Shown piece by piece: positions 17,425 through 28,353 of a DNA stretch of 64,000 nt. Where the stretch lies: assembly GCF_009697225.1 (NCBI RefSeq), contig NZ_WIND01000004.1:79065-143064 (forward strand), written 5' to 3'. The notes below the pieces were generated by a model. That model saw only the letters and a program-made list of their open reading frames with translations. It was not told the origin of the DNA and ran no database searches. Both the position numbers and the translations under genes were made by a program. How positions within the stretch are numbered: position 1 is the first letter of the stretch; each line of letters opens with the position of its first letter. The stretch comes from Halovulum marinum (lineage in GTDB: Bacteria; Pseudomonadota; Alphaproteobacteria; Rhodobacterales; Rhodobacteraceae).

Positions 17425-18759
17425 ATGCGATTTCTGCTCCTGGTTCTGGGGTTGTGGTTGGGGTTGGGGCTGGGCCTGGCCGGCCCGGCGCCGGCCGGCC
17501 CGCCCGGGCCGGTTACCGACGGGATGTACGTCGCCACGCCCGAGCCCGAGGTGGCGCTGGGGCGGCTGCTGTTCTGGGACCCGGTCCTGTCGGGCAACCG
17601 CAACATCAGCTGCGGCACCTGCCACAATCCGCGCTTCGGCACCGGCGACGGCGTCTCTCTGGGGCTGGGCGAGGGCGGCGTCGGGCTGGGGCCGGAGCGC
17701 AGGCCGGACCCGCGGAACCTGCCCGAGCAGCGCATCCCCCGCAACGCGCCGGCGCTGTTCAACCTGGGCGCGCGGGAGTTCACGGTGCTGTTCCACGACG
17801 GCCGCATCGAGGCCGACCCGGCGCGCGCCAGCGGCCTGCGCACACCGCTGGAGGACGACATGACGCTGGGCTTTTCCGGGGTGCTGTCGGCGCAGACCAT
17901 GTTCCCGGTGCTCAGCGGCGACGAGATGGCCGGGCACTACAGCGAGAACGAGGTCAGCCGCGCGGTGCGGCTGGGCCGGATCACCGGCGAGGGCGGCGCC
18001 TGGGACCTGATCTCGGACCGGGTCGCGGCGATCCCGGACTATGCCGCGCGCTTCGCGCAGGTCTATCCCGACATCGCCGCCGGGCGGGACATCGCCTTCA
18101 CCGACATCTCGAACGCGATCGCCGCCTTCGTCGCCTTCGAATGGCGCTCGGACGGCAGCGCGTTCGACGCGCACCTGCGCGGCACCGCGCCGCTGCAGGG
18201 CGCGGCGGCCGCGGGCATGGACCTGTTCTACGGCAAGGCCGGCTGCAGCGACTGCCATTCCGGCCCGTTCCTGACCGACCACGACTTCCACGCCATGGGC
18301 GCGCCGCAGCTGGGGCCGGGCAAGGCGGCGCGGTTCGAGGATCACGCCCGCGACCTCGGCCGGATGCGGGTCACCGGCGATCCGGCCGACGCCTATGCCT
18401 TCCGCACGCCGTCGCTGCGCAACGTTGCCGCGACCGGCCCGTGGGGGCACGGCGGCGGGCATGCCGACCTGCGCGCCTTCGTGGTCGACCACCTGGATCC
18501 GGTTCCGGCGCTGGAACGCTGGAACCGGCAGGCGGCGGTGCTGCCGCCGCTGGACGGGGCGCGGGACTGGCGGGTGATGGACGACGCCGCCGAGCGCGCG
18601 GCGATTGCCGCGGCGGCGGCGCGCCCGGCGGTGGCACTAAGCGGGGAAGAGATCGATGCGCTGATCGCGTTTCTCGACAGCCTGACCGACCGCGCCGCGC
18701 TGGACGGGCGGCTGGGCATCCCGGAAACGGTGCCCAGCGGCCTGCCGGTCGACCGCTAG
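17425..18759 (+). CDS. di-haem cytochrome c peroxidase / MauG family protein
   Basis: Periplasmic c-type cytochrome of 444 residues. A signal peptide (MRFLLLVLGLWLGLGLGLAG, cleavage near PAPA|GPP) precedes two haem motifs, CGTCH (63-67) and CSDCH (274-278), and the typical YAFRTPSLRNVAATGPWGHGG segment. It reduces H2O2 in CcpA-type enzymes or does protein oxidation in MauG-type; the ~330-350 residue core is extended here. ATG 17425 is chosen because AAGGAG lies six bases upstream, whereas ATG 17419 abuts it. The last four bases overlap the stop of the convergent ROK gene (ctag shared). Confidence 0.9.
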   Translation: MRFLLLVLGLWLGLGLGLAGPAPAGPPGPVTDGMYVATPEPEVALGRLLFWDPVLSGNRNISCGTCHNPRFGTGDGVSLGLGEGGVGLGPERRPDPRNLPEQRIPRNAPALFNLGAREFTVLFHDGRIEADPARASGLRTPLEDDMTLGFSGVLSAQTMFPVLSGDEMAGHYSENEVSRAVRLGRITGEGGAWDLISDRVAAIPDYAARFAQVYPDIAAGRDIAFTDISNAIAAFVAFEWRSDGSAFDAHLRGTAPLQGAAAAGMDLFYGKAGCSDCHSGPFLTDHDFHAMGAPQLGPGKAARFEDHARDLGRMRVTGDPADAYAFRTPSLRNVAATGPWGHGGGHADLRAFVVDHLDPVPALERWNRQAAVLPPLDGARDWRVMDDAAERAAIAAAAARPAVALSGEEIDALIAFLDSLTDRAALDGRLGIPETVPSGLPVDR

Positions 18760-20081
18760 GCCGCCTCGCCCGACAGCAGCGCGTCGGTCAGGTGCGACAG
18801 CGCCAGCGTCGCCGCGCCCCGCGCCCAGACCCAGTCGCCCCAGGCATGGACCTCGACCCGTATCGGGCGGTGCGCATTGTTGATGATCATCGCCTTCATC
18901 CGCCCCAGCGTGTCGCCGGCATAAAGATAGTCATAGCGCATCCGGTCGCCGGACAGGATGATCAGCGACGGGTCGAACAGCGTCATCACGTTCGCCAGCC
19001 CCAGCGACAGATAGCGCCCGGCGCGGCGGAAGATGGTGCGCGCCGCCTCGTTGCCGGCCTTGGCCTGGTCGTAGAGGCTTTCCATCAGCATGTGCGTCGA
19101 GCCCAGCTCCGAGCCGTGCAGCCCCAGCGCGGTGGTCGCCTCGCGGACGATCGCGTAGTCGGCGACATAGGCCTCCAGGCAGCCGCGCTGGCCGCAGCGG
19201 CACAGCGCGCCGTCCAGCTGCACCTTGGTGTGGCCCAGCTCCATCCCGAAGCCGTTCGCGCCGCGGTACAGCCGCTCGCCGATCACCAGCCCCATGCCGA
19301 CGCCGTGTTCGATGGTGACCACGGCGAAATCCTGCTGCGCGCGCCCCGCGCCGTACCACAGCTCGGCCAGGGTCAGCACGTTGACGTCGTTGTCGATCTG
19401 CACCGGGCAGCCGAAGCGCTGCGCGGCCATGTCGCGCAGCGGCATGTCGCGGTCGGGCAGCAGCGGCGACCAGACCCAGGTGCCGGCGTCGTGATCGACG
19501 ATGCCGGGCAGGCCGATTCCCACCGCGGCGACGCTGCCGGGCGCCACGCCCGCCTCGGCGGCGACGGCGGAGAACAGCGCCTGCGCCGCGTCCAGCATCG
19601 CCGACAGGCTACGCGCCGAGGGATCGGTGGTCAGCCGCGCCTCGCTGAGCGGGGTGCCGGCGAAGTCGGCCAGCACCGCGGTATGCACCGATTCGGCCAG
19701 CTTGATGCCGACGACATGGCCGCGGCCGGGCCGCACGCTCAGCGCCACCGGCGGCCGCCCGCGGGACGGCGCGGCGCTGGCCAGCGGCCCCTCCTGCACG
19801 AAACCCTCGCGGATCAGCTCCGAAGACAGCGTGGTGACCGAGCCGGCGCTGATGCCCAGCGCTTTGGCGACCTCGACCCGCGGGATCTGGCCGGCGGAGC
19901 GGATGCACTCGAACACCTGCTGGCGCAGCGGCGCCGACGAGGCCGACCGGATCGGGCCGCAACCGGCGGTCGGATCGACGATCTCGGGCTTGCGCGTCTG
20001 CAGGTGCTTTAATTCGGCGCTCAAATTAAAATTCCGCTCATTCGGCAGGCTTTTCACCAGTTCGCCGGCATCCTCGGCCAT
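18756..20081 (-). CDS. xylR: ROK-family transcriptional regulator, probable xylose repressor
   Basis: 441 residues: an N-terminal winged helix-turn-helix (about 50-110, EVAKALGISAGSVTTLSSELI) and a ROK sugar-sensing domain with GIGLPGIVDHD, DNDVNVLTLAELWYGAG, and zinc-site Cys residues in CRCGQRGCLEAY. It is divergent from the xylF transport operon, which strongly suggests it represses that operon and is released by xylose, as for ROK-type XylR; the gene name is inferred from context. An unusually AT-rich patch lies inside its first codons. Confidence 0.85.
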   Translation of the reverse strand: MAEDAGELVKSLPNERNFNLSAELKHLQTRKPEIVDPTAGCGPIRSASSAPLRQQVFECIRSAGQIPRVEVAKALGISAGSVTTLSSELIREGFVQEGPLASAAPSRGRPPVALSVRPGRGHVVGIKLAESVHTAVLADFAGTPLSEARLTTDPSARSLSAMLDAAQALFSAVAAEAGVAPGSVAAVGIGLPGIVDHDAGTWVWSPLLPDRDMPLRDMAAQRFGCPVQIDNDVNVLTLAELWYGAGRAQQDFAVVTIEHGVGMGLVIGERLYRGANGFGMELGHTKVQLDGALCRCGQRGCLEAYVADYAIVREATTALGLHGSELGSTHMLMESLYDQAKAGNEAARTIFRRAGRYLSLGLANVMTLFDPSLIILSGDRMRYDYLYAGDTLGRMKAMIINNAHRPIRVEVHAWGDWVWARGAATLALSHLTDALLSGEAA

Positions 20082-20118
20082 TCTACCGCTTCAGCCAAGG
20101 GATTTCCCGCCGCTCCGC

Positions 20119-20157
20119 GATATTTTATTTTGACGACTGAAGTTAATCGGCTATGAG
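20119..20157 (+). promoter_or_regulatory. xylF promoter with candidate ROK operator
   Basis: TTGACG (20130-20135), 16 bases, then TATGAG (20152-20157) form a good promoter 56 bases ahead of the xylF start. The -35 box is embedded in an AT-rich 17-mer, GATATTTTATTTTGACG, whose near match GAATTTTAATTTGAGCG lies on the opposite strand at 20018-20034, inside the first codons of the ROK gene. In a ~70 percent GC genome this inverted pair is a plausible repressor site pair. Confidence 0.6.
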
Positions 20158-20213
20158 TCGCGCTGCGGATCAACCGCCGCCTCGCACACGAGGCACCATT
20201 GGGAGGAACAGAA

Positions 20214-21239
<1,026 letters not shown>

Positions 21240-21320
21240 CGCCGGGCGGCTGAGCCACCGACCCTGTGACCGGCGGCCGTCCCGCGCGGGCGGCCGCCCC
21301 GAACCCTTCGGGACATCGTC

Positions 21321-22618
21321 ATGAGCGACACGCAAATTGCCGACGCGCCGGCGCCCCGGCGCCGCAACATCTTCGAAACGCTGGAACTGGACACCCGCCT
21401 GCTGGGCATGATCGGCGCCTTCGTGGTGCTGGCGGTGGGCTTCCACCTGATCACCGACGGCCGCTTCCTGACGCCGCGCAACATCTTCAACCTGACGATC
21501 CAGACGGTCAGCGTCGCGATCATGGCCACCGGCATGGTGTTCGTCATCGTCACCCGGCACATCGACCTTTCGGTCGGCTCGCTGCTGGCGACCGCCTCGG
21601 CGGTGATGGCGATGACGCAGACGCTGGTGCTGCCCGAATGGCTGGGCCTGGGGCTGGGCCACCCGGCGACCGCCTGGATCGCCATCGCCGTCGGCCTTGC
21701 GACCGGCGTCGCGATCGGCGCCTTCCACGGCTGGCTGGTCGGCTATCTGGCGATCCCCGCCTTCATCGTGACGCTGGGCGGGCTGCTGGTCTGGCGCAAC
21801 GTCGCCTGGTATCTGACCAGCGGCCAGACCATCGGCCCGCTGGACGAGACCTTCCGCAAGTTCGGCGGCATCAACGGCACCCTGGGCACCACCGGCAGCT
21901 GGATCGTCGGCCTGGTCGGCTGCGCCGCCGCCGTCTGGCTGCTGTTCTCGGCGCGGCGCAACAAGGTCGCGCACGACTTCCCGGTCAAGCCGATGTGGGC
22001 CGAGATCACCCTTGCCGGCATCGTCTCGGCGGTGATCCTGGGCTTCATCTGGATCCTGAACTCGTACCAGGTGCCCGCCGCCCGGCTGCGCCGCAACTTC
22101 GAGGCCCGCGGCGAGACCCTGCCGGAAGGCTATACCGAGGCGTACGGGCTGCCCTATTCGGTGCTGCTGCTGATCGTGATCGCGATCGTGATGACCGTGG
22201 TCGCCAGGCGCACCCGTCTGGGCCGCTACATCTTCGCCACCGGCGGCAACCCCGACGCGGCCGAGCTGTCGGGGATCAACACCCGGCTGCTGACGGTCAA
22301 GATCTTCGCCATCATGGGCGCGCTCTGCGCGCTGTCGGCGGTGGTCGCCTCGGCCCGACTGACCAATCACTCGAACGACATCGGCATTCTGGACGAGCTG
22401 CGCGTGATCGCCGCCGCGGTGATCGGCGGCACCGCGCTGGCGGGCGGCATCGGCACGATCTACGGCGCCATCCTGGGCGCGCTGATCATGCAGTCGCTGC
22501 AGTCGGGCATGGCCATGGTCGGGGTCGATGCGCCGCTGCAGAACATCGTCGTCGGCGCGGTGCTGGTCCTCGCCGTCCTGGTGGACATCATCTATCGCAA
22601 GCGCACCGGAGCACGCTC

Positions 22619-22622
<4 letters not shown>
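21321..22622 (+). CDS. xylH: D-xylose ABC transporter permease
   Basis: Inner-membrane permease of 433 residues with ~10-12 helices; signature [16 protein letters not shown] and, near the end, [23 protein letters not shown], both typical of the ribose/xylose permease family (BPD_transp_2). The extra loop between helices around residues 240-290 is characteristic of XylH rather than RbsC. It ends in ATGA shared with xylG. Confidence 0.94.
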
Positions 22623-23379
<757 letters not shown>

Positions 23380-23380
<1 letters not shown>

Positions 23381-24819
23381 TGTATATCGGGATCGATCTT
23401 GGGACCTCGGGGGTCAAGGTGCTGCTGATCGGTCCCGACCAGGCCCCGCTGGCCGAGGCCAGCGCGCCGCTGACCGTCGCGCGCCCGCATCCCGGCTGGT
23501 CGGAGCAGTCCCCGGCGGACTGGGTCGCCGCCGCCTCGCAGGCGCTGGACAAGGTGGCCGCCGCCCATTCGTTGAAGGACGTGCGCGGCATCGGCCTGTC
23601 GGGGCAGATGCACGGGGCAACGCTGGTCGATGCCTCGGGCGACGTGCTGCGGCCGTGCATCCTGTGGAACGACACGCGCAGCCATGTCGAGGCGGCCGAA
23701 ATGGACGCCGACGCGGACTGGCGCCGGGTCTCGGGCAACATCGTCTTTCCGGGCTTCACCGCGCCCAAGCTGGAATGGGTCAGGCGCAACGAGCCCGGGA
23801 TCTTCGCGCGCACCGCCAAGGTGCTGCTGCCCAAGGATTACCTGCGGCTGTGGCTGACCGGCGAGGCGGCGGGCGAGATGTCCGACGCCGCCGGCACCAG
23901 CTGGCTGGACACCGGCGCGCGGGACTGGTCCGACGCGCTGCTGGCGAAATCCGGGCTGTCGCGCGATCACATGCCCCGGCTGGTCGAAGGCTCCGAGGTT
24001 TCCGGTGCGCTGCGCCCGGCCCTGGCCGAGCGCTGGGGCATGACCGGCGAGGTCGTGATCGCCGGCGGCGGCGGCGACAACGCCGCTTCGGCCATCGGCG
24101 TGGGCGTGGTGCATGCCGGGCAGGCGTTCGTCAGCCTCGGCACCTCGGGGGTGCTGTTCGCCGCCTCGGACGCCTACAGCCCCGATCCGGCGACCGCCGT
24201 GCATACCTTCTGCCATGCGGTGCCGGGCACCTGGCACCAGATGGGCGTGATCCTTGCCGCGACCGACGCGCTGGAATGGTATGCGAAGATTACCGGCGCG
24301 ACGGCCGCCGAGCTGACCGGCAATCTGGGCGAGTTGCAGGCCCCCGGCCGGACGCTGTTCCTGCCCTATCTCGGCGGCGAACGGACGCCGCATAACGACG
24401 CGCAGGTGCGCGGCGCGATGATCGGGCTGGAGCACGCCGCCGACCGGCAGGCGCTGACCCGCGCGGTGCTGGAGGGCGTGACCTTCGCGCTGAGCGACTG
24501 CCACAAGGCGCTGGCCGCCACCGGCACCCGGATCGACCGGCTGATCGCCGTCGGCGGCGGCAGCCGCTCGGACTACTGGCTGACGGCGATCGCGACGGCG
24601 ATGGGCGTGCCGGTCGAGGTGCCTGCGGCCGGCGATTTCGGCGCCGCCTTCGGCGCGGCGCGGCTGGGCCTGATGGCGGCGACCGGGGCGGGGGCGGACA
24701 TCGCCACCCCGCCGCAAATCGCCCGCACCATCGAGCCGGTGCAGGCGCTTGCCCCGGCCTTCGCCGAGGCGCACGAACGCTACCGCGCGGCCTACACCGC
24801 GCTCAGGCACCTGTCGTAA
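23380..24819 (+). CDS. xylB: xylulokinase
   Basis: FGGY-family kinase of 479 residues phosphorylating D-xylulose to xylulose 5-phosphate. N-terminal phosphate motif GIDLGTSGVK, substrate motif SGQMHGATLVD, catalytic Asp233 in GGGGDNAASAIG, and C-terminal ATP motif AVGGGSRSDYW. Start shares one base with the xylG stop. No xylose isomerase (xylA) is present in the window, so it must be elsewhere, or an alternative first step is used. Ends 7 bases from the convergent gnd gene. Confidence 0.94.
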
Positions 24820-24826
24820 GGCGCGC

Positions 24827-26221
24827 TTACCCGGCCCAGGGGCCGTGGTGCGCGCCTGTCGCGTCCAGCCGCTGGAAACCGTGCAGCCCGAAGAAGTCGC
24901 GCTGCCCCTGGATCATGTTCGCGGTGCCCCGCGCGGTGCGCATGGTGTCGAAATAGGCCAGCGCCGCGCCCAGCGCCGGCGCCGGATTTCCCGTCAGCGC
25001 GGCGGTCGAGACCACCTTGCGCAGCGCGCCGTGGCTGTCCTTCAGCCGCTGCGCGAAGAACGGCGCGAACATCAGGTTCTCGTCCGGGGTCTCGGTCAGC
25101 GCAGTGGCCATGTCGTCCAGCATCGCCGAGCGGATGATGCAGCCGGCGCGCCAGACCCGCGCGATGCCGGGCAGCGGCAGGTCCCAGCCGAACTGCCCGG
25201 AGGCCGCCGCCAGCAGGCCGAAGCCCTGCGCATAGCAGGCGATCTTGCCCGCCAGCAGCGCCTGCTCCAGATCGTCGACGATGTCGCCGTCCACCTTCTG
25301 CGGCGCGGCGCCGAAGATCGCCTCGCCCGTCTTGCGTTCCTCCAGCCGCGAGGACAGGTTGCGCGCGGCGACGGCGGCCTCGATCGCGGTGGCGGGCGCG
25401 GCCAGGTGCAGCGCCTCGATCGCGGTCCAGCGGCCGGTGCCCTTCTGGCCGGCGCTGTCCAGGATCACGTCCAGCAGCGGCTTGCCCGACTTCGCGTCGG
25501 TGGTGGCCGCGACCTTGCCGGAAATCTCGATCAGGTAGGACGCCAGCGGCCCCGCGTTCCAGCGCCGGAACACCCCGGCGATCGCGCCGGCGTCCATGCC
25601 CAGGCCGTCGCGCATGATGCCGTAGACCTCGGCGATCATCTGCATGTCGGCGTATTCGATGCCGTTGTGCACGGTCTTGACGAAATGACCCGCGCCATCC
25701 TCGCCCATCCAGGTGGCGCAGGGCGTGTCGCCGAACCTGGCGGCGATCGCGGTCAGGATGTGCGCGACCCGGTCCCAGCCGGATTTCGCGCCGCCGCCCA
25801 TGATCGAGGGCCCGTGCCGCGCGCCCTCCTCGCCGCCCGAGACGCCGATGCCCAGGAACGGCACGCCCTGCGCCTTGGCCTCGGCGGCGCGGCGGCGGGT
25901 GTCGTGGAAATTGGCGTTGCCGGCGTCGATCAGCAGGTCGTCGTCATCCAGCAGCGGGCGCAGTTGCGCGATCATCGCGTCGACAGCCTCGCCCGCCGGC
26001 ACCATCAGGATGATCGCGCGGGGCCTGTCGATGGCGGCGACGAACTCTTCCAGCGTCCCGGTGCCCGTCAGCTTGGGCGCCAGGTCGCCCGCACCCGCCA
26101 CGAACTCCTCCGTGACCGAGGTGGTGCGGTTGTAGACGGCGATGTCGAACCCCTTGTCGGCAATGTTCGACGCCAGCGCGGCCCCCATGGTGCCCAGCCC
26201 TACCAGTCCGATCTCGGCCAT
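24827..26221 (-). CDS. gnd: 6-phosphogluconate dehydrogenase, decarboxylating
   Basis: NADP-dependent oxidation of 6-phosphogluconate to ribulose 5-phosphate. 464 residues; nucleotide motif GLGTMG (8-13), substrate loop VSGGEEGARHGPSIM, catalytic Lys182 and Glu189 in KTVHNGIEYADMQ. It lacks the longer C-terminal tail of E. coli Gnd but is otherwise full length. It lies 26 bases downstream of idnD on the same strand, which suggests gluconate/idonate use rather than housekeeping expression. In many Rhodobacterales the Entner-Doudoroff route dominates, so a Gnd in a sugar locus is notable. Confidence 0.95.
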   Translation of the reverse strand: MAEIGLVGLGTMGAALASNIADKGFDIAVYNRTTSVTEEFVAGAGDLAPKLTGTGTLEEFVAAIDRPRAIILMVPAGEAVDAMIAQLRPLLDDDDLLIDAGNANFHDTRRRAAEAKAQGVPFLGIGVSGGEEGARHGPSIMGGGAKSGWDRVAHILTAIAARFGDTPCATWMGEDGAGHFVKTVHNGIEYADMQMIAEVYGIMRDGLGMDAGAIAGVFRRWNAGPLASYLIEISGKVAATTDAKSGKPLLDVILDSAGQKGTGRWTAIEALHLAAPATAIEAAVAARNLSSRLEERKTGEAIFGAAPQKVDGDIVDDLEQALLAGKIACYAQGFGLLAAASGQFGWDLPLPGIARVWRAGCIIRSAMLDDMATALTETPDENLMFAPFFAQRLKDSHGALRKVVSTAALTGNPAPALGAALAYFDTMRTARGTANMIQGQRDFFGLHGFQRLDATGAHHGPWAG

Positions 26222-26247
26222 GTCTTTCCTCTTGAAGTTGTCGCCGG

Positions 26248-27279
26248 TCAGGCGAAATCGATCTGTACCTTCATCGCCCGCGCCCGGTCCGAGGCCAGCG
26301 CGAACGCCTCGCCCGCCCGGTCCAGCGGCAGGGTATGCGAAATCAGCGGCGCGGTGTCGAGCAGCCCGGCGCGCATCATCGAAACGGCGGTGGCGAATTC
26401 CGCGTGAAAGCGGAACGAGCCCTTCAGCGTCAGCTCCTTCGCGGTGATCTGCTGCATCGGCAGCGCCATGTCGCCGCCCATGCCAAGCTGCACGACCACG
26501 CCGCGGGGCCGCACAGCCGCGATTCCGGAGGCCAGAGCGGGCGCGGCGCCGGAGCATTCGAACAGCAGGTCGAAATCGCCCTTGTCGGCGGTGAACGGCT
26601 CCAGCGCATCTGGCTGGGACCCGGTGTTCAGGGCAAGGTCCGCCCCGGCCTTGCGGCCGTAGTCCAGCGCGTTGTCCGACAGGTCGGTCACGACGATCTG
26701 CCGCGCCCCGGCGCGGCGCGCGACCAGGATCATCAGCGCCCCGATCGGCCCGCAGCCGGTGACCAGCACCCGCTTGCCCAGCATGTCGCCCGCCTGCTTC
26801 GCGGCGTGCAGGCAGACCGACAGCGGCTCGGCGGTGGCGGCCTGCCCCGCCGTCAGCCCGCCGGCATGCACGCATTGCCCGGCGTCCGCGATCAGATGCT
26901 GGCGGAACGCGCCCTGGACGTGCGGGAACGGCATCGCCGAGCCGTAGAAGCGCATGTTCAGGCAGTGGTTCGGCAGCCCCTCGGCGCAGAACCTGCACGA
27001 CCCGCAGGGCCGCGAGGGCGAGACCGCGACCAGATCGCCCGGCACCAGCCCGTCGACGCCCGCGCCCAGCGCGGCGACGTGGCCGGCGACCTCGTGACCC
27101 AGGATCATCGGCTGCTTCAGCCGCACGGTCCCGAACCCGCCGTGGTTGTAGTAGTGCAGGTCCGAGCCGCAGATGCCGCCCGTGGCCAGCCGGATCGCGA
27201 CCTCGCCCGGGCCCGGCGCGGGCGCGTCCCGGTCCTCGATCCTCAGGTCCCCGGCGGCGTGGATGACGATGGCGCGCAT
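26248..27279 (-). CDS. idnD: zinc alcohol dehydrogenase, probable L-idonate 5-dehydrogenase
   Basis: Medium-chain dehydrogenase of 343 residues. Catalytic zinc ligands Cys37, His62 and Glu63 (GGICGSD, GHEVAGH) and the structural zinc set Cys92, 95, 98 and 106 are all present; NAD site GCGPIGAL near 175. HYYNHGGFGTVRLKQPMILGHE is the idonate dehydrogenase pattern, also close to sorbitol and threonine dehydrogenases. It would oxidise L-idonate to 5-ketogluconate, whose later product enters via gnd. ATG 27279 has AGGAG six bases upstream. Confidence 0.85.
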   Translation of the reverse strand: MRAIVIHAAGDLRIEDRDAPAPGPGEVAIRLATGGICGSDLHYYNHGGFGTVRLKQPMILGHEVAGHVAALGAGVDGLVPGDLVAVSPSRPCGSCRFCAEGLPNHCLNMRFYGSAMPFPHVQGAFRQHLIADAGQCVHAGGLTAGQAATAEPLSVCLHAAKQAGDMLGKRVLVTGCGPIGALMILVARRAGARQIVVTDLSDNALDYGRKAGADLALNTGSQPDALEPFTADKGDFDLLFECSGAAPALASGIAAVRPRGVVVQLGMGGDMALPMQQITAKELTLKGSFRFHAEFATAVSMMRAGLLDTAPLISHTLPLDRAGEAFALASDRARAMKVQIDFA

Positions 27280-27387
27280 GAACTCTCCTGCGAAGTGCGC
27301 GCGATCCTAGGGCGGCGCGGGCGGACAGGCAATGGCGCGCGCCGCCCTGCTGCGCTATGGCTGACGCGAACCGCCAAGGACCCGCCG

Positions 27388-28353
27388 ATGCGCCTGCTCG
27401 CCCTGCTGATCGCCCTGCTGCCGCTGCCCGCCGCCGCCTTCGAGGCGCTGGACGGCCGGCTGACCGCCGTCGACGCCTGCGCGGCGTATCTGTCGAAGAA
27501 CAAGGGCACCAACCCCGGCGACGTGCGGCTGGAGCCGGGGCGGGACTATGCCCTGCTGGGGCTGAACGCCAGGGGCGGCGACCACTATCAGGTGCTGGTG
27601 CCCGGCGCGCCGGTGTCCGAGAGGCGCTGGGTGCCCGTCGACTGCGGCAGCCGCGCGGCCGCCGCCGCACCGGCCGTGCCGCAGGCGCCGGACGAGGCGC
27701 GCGCGCATGTCCTGGCGCTGTCCTGGCAGCCGACGTTCTGCGAATACCGCAGCCGCGTGCCGGAATGCGAACGGCTGAACGCGGGCCGGCTGCCCGACGC
27801 CTCGGCCCGGCTGTCGGTGCACGGGCTGTGGCCCGAGGGAACATATTGCGGCGTCGCGCCCCGCGACCGGGCCACGGACGAGGCCGGCCGCTGGCGCGAC
27901 CTGCCGCGGCTGGCGCTTACCCGCGGCACCGCCGAACGGCTGGTGCGCGCCATGCCGGGCGCGGAAAGCCAGCTGCACCGGCACCAGTGGATCAAGCATG
28001 GCACCTGCCACCGCGGCGCCGGCGGGGCCGAGGAATATTTCACCGACACGCTGCTGCTGTGGGACCAGCTGCAGGCGTCGCAGGTGGCGGCGTTCCTGCA
28101 CGGCCGCTCGGGCGAATACATTGAGACGGGCGCGCTGCGCGCCGCCTTCGACAGCGCCTTCGGGCGCGGCGCGGGCGACCGGGTGCAGGTGGATTGCGAC
28201 CGCGACGGCGGCCGCACGCTGATCGCCGAGGTCAAGCTGTACACCCGCGGGCGCATCGACGCCGGCGCGGATCTGGGCGATCTGCTGCGCGCGGCGCGCC
28301 CGGTCCGCCGCGGCTGCGGCGGCGGCATTCTGGACCGTGCCGGGCTGCAATGA
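27388..28353 (+). CDS. ribonuclease T2 family protein
   Basis: Secreted RNase of 321 residues. Signal peptide MRLLALLIALLPLPAAA; then an extra ~90-residue Cys-containing N-terminal region (VDACAAYLSKNKGTNPG, VDCGSR), and the T2 domain with active-site segments SVHGLWPEG (His145) and HQWIKHGTCH (His199, Lys203, His204). In the second segment the usual Glu (HEW) is Gln200. Cys pairs for disulfides are present. Classical T2 enzymes are ~220-250 residues, so the N-terminal extension is unusual. Ends in ATGA shared with the methyltransferase gene. Confidence 0.88.
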   Translation: MRLLALLIALLPLPAAAFEALDGRLTAVDACAAYLSKNKGTNPGDVRLEPGRDYALLGLNARGGDHYQVLVPGAPVSERRWVPVDCGSRAAAAAPAVPQAPDEARAHVLALSWQPTFCEYRSRVPECERLNAGRLPDASARLSVHGLWPEGTYCGVAPRDRATDEAGRWRDLPRLALTRGTAERLVRAMPGAESQLHRHQWIKHGTCHRGAGGAEEYFTDTLLLWDQLQASQVAAFLHGRSGEYIETGALRAAFDSAFGRGAGDRVQVDCDRDGGRTLIAEVKLYTRGRIDAGADLGDLLRAARPVRRGCGGGILDRAGLQ

